NCBI GenBank assembly: GCA_963807305.1 | Contig: CAWEBN010000011.1 | Location: 124,001 to 188,000, forward strand | Direction of reading: 5' to 3' | DNA from: JAOPZW01 sp963807305 | GTDB lineage: Bacteria > Actinomycetota > Thermoleophilia > Solirubrobacterales > Solirubrobacteraceae | Length of the DNA: 64,000 nucleotides | Part shown: one piece after another, positions 57,749-64,000 of the stretch | Layout of the letters: every line of letters begins with the position of its first letter | Numbering within the stretch: the first letter of the stretch is position 1 | Made by a program: the position numbers and the translations under genes | The notes under the pieces: model-generated | What the model saw: only the letters and a program-made list of their open reading frames with translations | Database searches by the model: none | Told to the model about the DNA's origin: nothing

Positions 57749-59498
57749 GCCGGCGGTCCTGAGCCCGCCGGCGCCGAAGGGCTCCGGGCAGGAGGTCGTC
57801 GCGCAGCGCCGCTGGCCCTGGTGGGTCGGCCTGGCGCTCGTGCTCGGCGCCGCGCTCGGCCTGCGGGTCTGGGGCGTAAAGCAGGGGCTGCCCTTCGCCT
57901 ACAACGCCGACGAGAACGCGCACTTCGTCCCCAACGCCATCGGCCTCTTCGGCCACGGCTGGGACCCGCACTACTTCGTCAACCCGCCGGCGTACACGTA
58001 CCTGCTCCACGTCGTCTTCGACGTCTGGTTCGGCGGACGCGCCGGGGTGTCGAAGGCCCTCGCCACCAACCCGACCGAGGTCTTCGTCGTCGCGCGCCTG
58101 ACCGCCGCGGCCGTCGGCACGCTCGCGGTGTGGCTGCTCTACTTGGCGGGGGCCAGGCTCTTCGGCCGGGCCGTCGGCCTGCTGGCCGCCGCGCTGCTCG
58201 CCTTCTCCTTCCTGGCCGTCTTCTACTCGCACCTGGCGCTCAACGACGTGCCGACGCTGGCGCCGATCGCCCTTTCGCTGTGGGGCACCGCCGGGGTGCT
58301 GCGCGAGGGACGCCTGCGCGACTACCTGCTGGCCGGCGTCGGGCTCGGCCTGGCGTGCGCGACGAAGTACACCGGCGGGATCGTGCTCCTGCCGCTCGTG
58401 GCGGCCGGCGCGATCCAGCTGGCGGCCCCGGCCGGGCGCGCCGCCGCCGCGCGCGGGCTCGTGCTGGCGGCGATCGTCGCGCTGGGCGCCTTCGTCGTCG
58501 CCAATCCCTACGCCGTGCTCGATCTCGCGGCCTTCCGCGACGGCCTGCACCACCAGGCCGACGCCGCCGACGACGCCCTGGGCAAGCTGGGCCTGACCCA
58601 GAGCTCGGGGCACCTGTACTACCTGTGGACGTTCACGTGGGGGCTGGGTTGGGTGCCGCTCGTGGCCGGCGTCGTCGGCCTCGGCCTGCTCGCCTTCGAC
58701 GACCGCCGGGCGTTGCTCGTGCTCGGCCCGGCGCCGATCCTCTACGTGCTCTACATGGGCACCCAGGCGCGCTTCTTCGGGCGCTGGCTGCTGCCGGTCT
58801 TCCCGATCGCCTGCCTGCTGGCCGCCTACGCGATCGTCCGGCTCACCCAGCTCGCCGCACGGCGCGTGCCGGCGCTGGGGCCCGCGGTGGCGGTCCTGGG
58901 TACCGTGCTGCTGCTGGGCCAGGGGATCGTCTACTCGCTGCACAGCGCGATGACGCTCTCGCGGCCGGACACGCGCAACAAGACGCGCGCATGGCTGGCC
59001 GACCACGTCCCGGCGAACACGAGGATCGTGGTCGAGCCCGTCGTCCCCGACGCGTGGGCGAGCGACATCGGGCACCCGAACCACGGCACGGCCAACGGCG
59101 CGCGCTGGTCGAAGTTCCCGACGAGCCGCTCGAACATCGCCGACGACGGATCGGTCATCCCCGGGCCCGGCCGGATCGTCAACATCGAGGACTACGAGCG
59201 CACGCTCTACCCGGGGCTGATCGACAAGTACGTCGCGAAGGGCTACTGCTGGGTCGTGGTCGGCTCGACCCAGCGCGGGCGCGCCGAGGCGCAGCCGCAG
59301 GTCGTCCCCCGGGCGATCGCCTACTACCGCGAGCTCGAGCGCCGCTCGACGCTCGCCTACGAGGCCTCGCCCTACCGCAAGGGCGCCAAGCCCGTGAAGT
59401 TCAACTTCGACTGGACCTTCGACTTCTACCCGCGGGCCTACGCACGGCCGGGGCCCGTCATGCAGGTCTATCGCCTTAGGGGCGGGAAATGCGGCTGA
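57735..59498 (+). CDS. integral membrane glycosyltransferase (PMT/ArnT-like GT-C)
   Basis: A 587-residue protein with about eleven hydrophobic segments. The early loop YNADENAHFVPNAIGLFGHG contains the Asp-Glu pair of the PMT/ArnT family active site, and VFYSHLALNDVPTLAPIALS follows. The C-terminus from about residue 440 is soluble, probably outside. It would transfer a sugar from polyprenyl phosphate. With the neighbouring genes it builds an envelope glycoconjugate. Confidence 0.85.
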   Translation: MSVAEPAVLSPPAPKGSGQEVVAQRRWPWWVGLALVLGAALGLRVWGVKQGLPFAYNADENAHFVPNAIGLFGHGWDPHYFVNPPAYTYLLHVVFDVWFGGRAGVSKALATNPTEVFVVARLTAAAVGTLAVWLLYLAGARLFGRAVGLLAAALLAFSFLAVFYSHLALNDVPTLAPIALSLWGTAGVLREGRLRDYLLAGVGLGLACATKYTGGIVLLPLVAAGAIQLAAPAGRAAAARGLVLAAIVALGAFVVANPYAVLDLAAFRDGLHHQADAADDALGKLGLTQSSGHLYYLWTFTWGLGWVPLVAGVVGLGLLAFDDRRALLVLGPAPILYVLYMGTQARFFGRWLLPVFPIACLLAAYAIVRLTQLAARRVPALGPAVAVLGTVLLLGQGIVYSLHSAMTLSRPDTRNKTRAWLADHVPANTRIVVEPVVPDAWASDIGHPNHGTANGARWSKFPTSRSNIADDGSVIPGPGRIVNIEDYERTLYPGLIDKYVAKGYCWVVVGSTQRGRAEAQPQVVPRAIAYYRELERRSTLAYEASPYRKGAKPVKFNFDWTFDFYPRAYARPGPVMQVYRLRGGKCG

Positions 59499-59516
59499 TC
59501 TAGACTCGGTCGTGCT

Positions 59517-60641
59517 GTGCAGCGCACCGAGACCGATCACGAGCATCTCACGCGGGCCATAGAGCTGGCCGAGCGTGGCGTGGGCAGCGTCAGCCCCAAC
59601 CCGGTGGTCGGCGCGGTGGTGGTCAAGGACGACAAGGTCGTCGGCGAGGGCTGGCACGAGGAGTACGGCGGCCCGCACGCGGAGGTCAACGCCCTGGCGT
59701 CCGCCGGGGACGCCGACCTGCAGGGCGCCACGCTCTACGTCTCGCTCGAGCCCTGCTGCCACGAGGGCCAGCAGCCGCCGTGCACCGATGCCATCCTCGC
59801 GGCCGGCATCGGCCGCGTCGTCGTCGCCAGCGACGACCCGACCGAGAAGGCCTCGGGCCGGGGCCTCGGCATCCTGCGCGACGAGGGCGTCCAGGTCGAC
59901 CTCGCGGGCGGCGAGCTCGCCGCACGGGCGCGCCAGCAGAACCAGGCCTTCCGCAAGCACGCTCGCACGGGCCGGCCGTGGGTGCTCTTCAAGTCGGCCA
60001 TGAGCCTCGACGGCAAGGTGGCGACCAAGACCGGCGACTCGCGGTGGATCTCCAGCGAGGACAGCCGGCTCATCGCTCACCGCTGGCGCGCGGCGTGCGA
60101 CGCCGTGGCCGTGGGCATCGGCACTGCGCTGGCCGACGACCCGCAGCTCACCGCGCGCATCGACGGCGTCCGCCACCAGCCTCGGCGCGTGGTCTTCGAC
60201 GCCACCGCGCGCCTACCCCTGGACTCGAAGCTCGTCTCGGCCGCCCACGAGGTGCCGCTCGTCGTCGTCGTCTCGCGCGCCGCGCGGCGCTCGAACACCG
60301 ACGCGCTCGAGAACGCCGGCGCCGAGGTCATCGTCGCCACCGGCGAGAACGAGCCTGCCCGCGTGCGCTCGGCGCTCGACCAGCTGGGCTCCCTCGACCC
60401 GCCGGTCACCTCGGTGCTGCTCGAGGGCGGCCCGCACCTCGCGGGCGCCTTCCTCGACGGCGGCGAGATCGACGAGCTGCGCCTCTTCATCGCCCCGCTG
60501 CTGCTCGGCGGGCGCTCGGCGCGCGACCCGCTCGAGGGCGAGGGGGTCGACGCCATCTCCGACGCGCTGCGCGCGCTGACCCTCGAGTGCGACAAGGTCG
60601 CGGGCGACGTGCTGCTCTCGGCGCGCCTGCGGGAGTGGTAA
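59517..60641 (+). CDS. ribD: bifunctional diaminohydroxyphosphoribosylaminopyrimidine deaminase / reductase
   Basis: A 374-residue protein. The deaminase domain has SVSPNPVVGAVVVKDDKVVG, GGPHAEVNAL and YVSLEPCCHEGQQPPCTDAI (zinc His, two Cys). The reductase domain has KSAMSLDGKVATKTGDSRWI and LLEGGPHLAGAF. It catalyses the second and third steps of riboflavin synthesis. The start is GTG. Only 18 bases separate it from the previous gene, so there is no room for an FMN riboswitch. Confidence 0.95.
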   Translation: MQRTETDHEHLTRAIELAERGVGSVSPNPVVGAVVVKDDKVVGEGWHEEYGGPHAEVNALASAGDADLQGATLYVSLEPCCHEGQQPPCTDAILAAGIGRVVVASDDPTEKASGRGLGILRDEGVQVDLAGGELAARARQQNQAFRKHARTGRPWVLFKSAMSLDGKVATKTGDSRWISSEDSRLIAHRWRAACDAVAVGIGTALADDPQLTARIDGVRHQPRRVVFDATARLPLDSKLVSAAHEVPLVVVVSRAARRSNTDALENAGAEVIVATGENEPARVRSALDQLGSLDPPVTSVLLEGGPHLAGAFLDGGEIDELRLFIAPLLLGGRSARDPLEGEGVDAISDALRALTLECDKVAGDVLLSARLREW

Positions 60642-60645
60642 GCGG

Positions 60646-61227
60646 TTGTTCACGGGCCTGGTCGCCGACCTCGGGACGGTCGCCGAGGTCCACTCCACCA
60701 ACGACGGCGTTCGCCTGGCCATCGAGTCGCCGCTGGCGCGCGAGCTGTCGGAGGGCGACTCGGTCGCCGTCAACGGCGTCTGCCTGACGGCCGTCGGGCC
60801 GTGCGGCGACCGCTTCGGCGCCGACGTGATGAACGAGACACTGCGTCGCTCCTCGCTGGCCGAGGTGCGCAGCGGCACCAGGGTCAACCTCGAACTGGCG
60901 CTGGCCGCCAACGCGCGCCTGGGCGGGCACTTCGTCCAGGGCCACGTCGACGGCGTCGGCGCGGTGTCGGCCGTGCGCGAGGACGGCTTCGCCCGCGTCG
61001 TGACGGTGACCGCCGAGCCCGAGCTGCTGCGCTACGTCGTGGAGAAGGGCTCGATCACCGTCGACGGCGTCTCGCTCACCGTGGCGCGCATCGCAGCGGA
61101 CTCGTTCGACGTCTCGCTCATCCCCGAGACCCTCGAGCGCACCAACCTCGGGACCGCCGCGCCGGGCGCGCCTGTCAATCTTGAGGTCGACATCCTGGCC
61201 AAGTACGTGGAGAAGCTGCTGAGTTGA
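60646..61227 (+). CDS. ribE: riboflavin synthase alpha chain
   Basis: A 193-residue enzyme converting two molecules of dimethylribityllumazine to riboflavin. It contains two lumazine-binding repeats: FTGLVADLGTVAEVHSTNDG, SVAVNGVCLTAVG and LGGHFVQGHVDGVGAV in the first; SITVDGVSLTVARIAADSFD and SLIPETLERTNLG in the second. The start is TTG. Its stop overlaps the ribBA start as TTGA. Confidence 0.96.
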   Translation: MFTGLVADLGTVAEVHSTNDGVRLAIESPLARELSEGDSVAVNGVCLTAVGPCGDRFGADVMNETLRRSSLAEVRSGTRVNLELALAANARLGGHFVQGHVDGVGAVSAVREDGFARVVTVTAEPELLRYVVEKGSITVDGVSLTVARIAADSFDVSLIPETLERTNLGTAAPGAPVNLEVDILAKYVEKLLS

Positions 61228-62519
61228 GCACAGAGACGACACCGTTCGCCGCCGTCGAGGAGGCCTTGGAGGACATCGCCGCGGGCAAGATGGTCGTCGT
61301 CGTCGACGACGAGGACCGCGAGAACGAGGGCGACCTCGTGATGGCCGCCGAGTTCGTGACCGCCGACGACATCAACTTCATGGCCACGCACGCGCGCGGC
61401 TGGATCTGCCTCGCCCTGACCAAGGACCGCTGCGACGAGCTCGACCTCGAGCTGATGTCGCTGCGCAACGAGACGGCCCACCAGACGCCGTTCACGGTCA
61501 CCATCGAGGCCCGCGAGGGCGTCACCACCGGCGTCAGCGCGGCCGACCGGGCGCACACGATCCACGTCGCCGTCGACCCGGAGAAGGGGCCGCAGGACAT
61601 CGTCAAGGGCGGCCACGTCAATCCGCTGAAGGGGCGCCCGGGCGGGGTGCTGGAGCGCACGGGACACACCGAGGCCTCGATCGACCTCGCGCGGCTGGCC
61701 GGCTGCGTCCCCGCCGGCGTCATCTGCGAGGTCATGAACGAGGACGGGTCGATGGCCCGCGTCGGCGACCTGCGGGCCTACTGCTTCAAGCACGGCCTGC
61801 GGATGATCACGATCGCCGACCTCATCGCCTATCGGCGGCGCAACGACCGGCTGATCGAGCGCGTCGTGGCGACCACGCTGCCCACCACCTTCGGCGACTT
61901 CGAGGTTGTCGGCTACCGCTCGCTGATGGACGACAAGCACCACGTCGCGCTGGTCAAGGGCGACGTCGCGGGCGCCGACGACGTGCTCGTGCGCATGCAC
62001 TCGGAGTGCCTGACCGGCGACGTCTTCCACTCGCTGCGCTGCGACTGCGGCCAGCAGCTCGAGTCGGCGCTGTCGATGATCGAGCGCGAGGGCCGCGGCG
62101 TCCTCGTCTACCTCGCCCAGGAGGGGCGCGGCATCGGCCTGCTCAACAAGCTGCGCGCCTACAAGCTCCAGGAGGAGGGCCTCGACACGGTCGACGCCAA
62201 CCTCGAGCTCGGCCTGCCCGCCGATCTGCGCGAGTACGGCATCGGGGCGCAGATCCTCGTCGACCTCGGGCTGAGCTCGATCCGGATCCTCACGAACAAC
62301 CCCAAGAAGATCCACGGGCTCCAGGGCTACGGGCTCAGCGTGGCCGAGCAGGTCCCGATCGAGCACCTGCCCAACCCCCACAACGAGGGCTACATGCGCG
62401 CGAAGGCGGAGCGCATGGGCCACACGCTGCACCACCAGGGGCTCAACCTCGACGAGGAGATGCGCCACCTGCGCGGTCGCCCCGGCGAGGGCAGCGGCTG
62501 GGGGCAGGGCGAGCGGTGA
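61224..62519 (+). CDS. ribBA: bifunctional DHBP synthase / GTP cyclohydrolase II
   Basis: A 431-residue fusion. The N-terminal domain (RibB) has VVVVDDEDRENEGDLVMAAE and HVNPLKGRPGGVLERTGHTE. The C-terminal domain (RibA) has MHSECLTGDVFHSLRCDCGQ (zinc Cys residues), YLAQEGRGIGLLNKLRAY and LTNNPKKIHGLQGYGL. It makes dihydroxybutanone phosphate from ribulose 5-phosphate and opens GTP, the two starting reactions of riboflavin synthesis. The start is TTG. Confidence 0.97.
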   Translation: MSTETTPFAAVEEALEDIAAGKMVVVVDDEDRENEGDLVMAAEFVTADDINFMATHARGWICLALTKDRCDELDLELMSLRNETAHQTPFTVTIEAREGVTTGVSAADRAHTIHVAVDPEKGPQDIVKGGHVNPLKGRPGGVLERTGHTEASIDLARLAGCVPAGVICEVMNEDGSMARVGDLRAYCFKHGLRMITIADLIAYRRRNDRLIERVVATTLPTTFGDFEVVGYRSLMDDKHHVALVKGDVAGADDVLVRMHSECLTGDVFHSLRCDCGQQLESALSMIEREGRGVLVYLAQEGRGIGLLNKLRAYKLQEEGLDTVDANLELGLPADLREYGIGAQILVDLGLSSIRILTNNPKKIHGLQGYGLSVAEQVPIEHLPNPHNEGYMRAKAERMGHTLHHQGLNLDEEMRHLRGRPGEGSGWGQGER

Positions 62520-62944
62520 GCTACGCGATCGTCGTCGCGCGCTTCTACGAGCACCTCGCCGACCGCCTCATCGGCGGCGCCCAGACCGCCTTCGCCGACG
62601 CCGGCGCGGGGGAGGCCGACGTCTTCGACGTGCCCGGTGCCTTCGAGCTGCCGCTCGCCGCCCGCTACGCGGCGCTGACCGGGCGCTACGACGGCGTCTG
62701 CTGCCTGGGCGCCGTCATCCGCGGCGAGACCGACCACTACGACTGGGTCTGCGCCGAGACCGCGCGAGGAATCCAGGACGTCCAGCTCTCCACGGGCGTG
62801 CCGTGCGCGTTCGGCGTCCTGACCGTCGACACGATGGAGCAGGCGCTCGAGCGCTCGGGTGGTGCCAAGCGCGATTCGGGCCGCCACGCCGCCGAGGCCG
62901 TGCTCGCGCTGGCGCGCCTGCGCGAGGAGCTGGGCGCGGACTGA
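62516..62944 (+). CDS. ribH: 6,7-dimethyl-8-ribityllumazine synthase
   Basis: A 142-residue subunit. It has FYEHLADRLIGGAQTAF, VFDVPGAFELPLAARYAA, CLGAVIRGETDHYDWVCAET (catalytic region) and PCAFGVLTVDTMEQALERSG. It is about 10 residues shorter at the N-terminus than most family members but otherwise complete. The GTG start overlaps the ribBA stop as GTGA. It completes the ribD-E-BA-H operon. Confidence 0.95.
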   Translation: MSYAIVVARFYEHLADRLIGGAQTAFADAGAGEADVFDVPGAFELPLAARYAALTGRYDGVCCLGAVIRGETDHYDWVCAETARGIQDVQLSTGVPCAFGVLTVDTMEQALERSGGAKRDSGRHAAEAVLALARLREELGAD

Positions 62945-62998
62945 GCGCGCGTTCTGCTCGTCCGGGTCGTGGCAAAAGTCACGCGGAGGGGTAGGCTT

Positions 62999-63319
62999 GT
63001 GGGCGTGACGAAGGAGGTCCTGGCCCTCGCGCTCACCGTGCTCGTGCACGTGATCGGCATGGCGGCTCTGGTCTGGGCGCTGCTCCTCGACGACGACAAC
63101 CGGCCCGACTGGCGCGGCTGGTGGCCGGGCGGCGACGACGAGCCACCCGCTCCGCCGCCACCAGGACCGTCCGGCGACGGGCTGCCGCTGCGCGACGCCG
63201 AGCCCAGCGCGGTGCGCCTGCGCGAGCCCGGCCGCCTGGCTGACGGGCATCCGCGTCCGGCACGCCGTCCGGCGCATCCGCCGCGGCGCGAGCCGGTGCG
63301 CGACCCCGAGCGCTTCTAG
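62999..63319 (+). CDS. small single-pass membrane protein with Pro/Arg-rich tail
   Basis: A 106-residue protein. One membrane helix (ALALTVLVHVIGMAALVWAL) is followed by an acidic/tryptophan stretch (DDDNRPDWRGWWPGGDDE) and a Pro/Arg-rich tail. I do not recognise it. GTG 62999 is chosen because GGAGGGG lies 7 bases upstream; GTG 63005 and GTG 62969 are alternatives. It ends by sharing CTAG with the convergent GGDEF-like gene. It may be translated from the rib transcript. Confidence 0.6.
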   Translation: MGVTKEVLALALTVLVHVIGMAALVWALLLDDDNRPDWRGWWPGGDDEPPAPPPPGPSGDGLPLRDAEPSAVRLREPGRLADGHPRPARRPAHPPRREPVRDPERF

Positions 63320-64000
63320 GCGGCCTGGGGAGCGCGGCCCGCGGTGCGGGCCTGCTCGAGCGCCGCGACCGCGGCGTGCAGCAGGGCAGCGACGTCGTTG
63401 CCGGGCGCGCCCGGGGCGCTGCCGAGCGCGACGTCGACGGTCACGCCGTCGGCGCTGAAGCGTGAGTGGACGTCGCTTCGCACGGAGGCGGCCAGCGCGC
63501 CGGCCTCGGCGGCGTCGACGCCGGCCCACAGCGCCAGGGCGTCGCCGCCCAGGCGGCCGGCGATCCCGCGGCGGCCGAGGATTCGTGCGAGCTCGCACAG
63601 CACGAGGTTGCCCGAGGCGTATCCGTGGCGCTCGTCGAGGGCGGCGAGGCCCTCGACGTCGGCCACGAGCACGACGCCCGAGCGGCCGTTCTGCAGCTGC
63701 TCGCGGACGGCGTTCATCCACGCGGTGCGGGTGAGCAGGCCGGTGACGTCGTCGGTCGTGGCGGCGCGCTCGAGCGCGGCGATCCGGCCGGCCAGGCCGC
63801 TGACGGCCGGTGCCAGCGCCGGCAGTGCGGCGGGCACGACCTCGTCGAGGATCCCGGGCTCGAGGCCCAGCTCGGCGAGGGCGGCGCCGAGAACGCCGGT
63901 GTCGGCCTGGGCGTCGTGAAGGAGGTGGACGGCGGCGTTGGCGGCCTGCACGCAGGCGGCCTCGGGGCTGGGGATGCCGCCGCCGTGGTGGGAGCCGATG
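63316..64000 (-). CDS. degenerate GGDEF-domain protein, partial
   Basis: The gene continues beyond the window edge. The visible C-terminal 228 residues contain a GGDEF-type domain: DDVTGLLTRTAWMNAVREQL, VADVEGLAALDERHGYASGN, then GRLGGDALALWAG. The active-site signature GG(D/E)EF reads GGDAL, so diguanylate cyclase activity is doubtful. The upstream part (VHLLHDAQADTGVLGAALA) may be a sensor region. It could still bind c-di-GMP or GTP. Confidence 0.7.
   Translation of the reverse strand, partial: IGSHHGGGIPSPEAACVQAANAAVHLLHDAQADTGVLGAALAELGLEPGILDEVVPAALPALAPAVSGLAGRIAALERAATTDDVTGLLTRTAWMNAVREQLQNGRSGVVLVADVEGLAALDERHGYASGNLVLCELARILGRRGIAGRLGGDALALWAGVDAAEAGALAASVRSDVHSRFSADGVTVDVALGSAPGAPGNDVAALLHAAVAALEQARTAGRAPQAA

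Noticed and set aside
59499..59516. FMN riboswitch expected before a riboflavin operon
   Set aside because: Only 18 bases separate ribD from the preceding gene, and none of the conserved FMN-element segments is visible nearby.

Overview
The window is very GC-rich, densely coded bacterial DNA with strong G/C preference at third codon positions, many GTG and TTG starts, and 4-base start/stop overlaps (ATGA, GTGA, TTGA). The gene content suggests an actinobacterium, and the closest fit I can suggest is Thermoleophilia (Solirubrobacterales). That placement is inference; there is no rRNA or other decisive marker here. I saw no tRNA, rRNA, CRISPR array, prophage or intact insertion sequence.

Layout. 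0-7 kb: an alpha/beta hydrolase with rlmN, a GT1 glycosyltransferase, an RluB-type pseudouridine synthase meeting a decayed PEBP lipoprotein gene, then aroH plus a HisC-family aminotransferase, and a membrane-anchored hydrolase. 7-20 kb: accessory and regulatory genes, comprising a large LuxR ATPase regulator divergent from a drug-efflux-type MFS gene, a ZIP transporter with a flippase-like protein, a MocR regulator divergent from a second MFS gene, a GH16 protein, a cupredoxin, an ACT protein, an ECF sigma factor and a MarR regulator. 20-30 kb: the core aromatic operon (leader peptide, aroF, tyrA, aroA), then ftsH, cmk, der and metK. 30-40 kb: ltrA, a LysR regulator flanked by two small paralogous proteins, tag, a PH-domain protein, priA-def-fmt, an esterase and an inositol-phosphatase-like gene. 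40-49 kb: an opine-synthase-like dehydrogenase, an ABC-F protein, rsmB - zinc ribbon - rpe, and a receiver / histidine kinase / LuxR regulator set. 49-59 kb: an ABC exporter and an envelope glycoconjugate cluster. 59.5-63 kb: ribD-ribE-ribBA-ribH, then a small membrane protein and a GGDEF-like gene that runs off the end.

The most interesting signals are non-coding. Upstream of aroF lies a 30-codon leader whose last 13 codons include Tyr, Tyr, Tyr, Trp and Phe. It is followed by three 10-base segments that can pair 1:2 or 2:3, and segment 3 abuts the aroF start codon. This is the layout expected of a trp-like attenuator acting on translation. Between the sigma factor and the ACT gene sits a three-way-junction RNA fold next to a perfect 14-bp hairpin, with a possible competing pairing. 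A third hairpin masks the ribosome binding site of a nine-codon reading frame. Two roughly 210-bp fold-back repeats and one partial relative occupy intergenic gaps.

Three genes (tyrA, aroA and the sigma factor) are each restored by removing a single G from a G-run, and a possible small gene at 27 kb behaves the same way. This may be a base-calling artefact of the assembly rather than gene decay.
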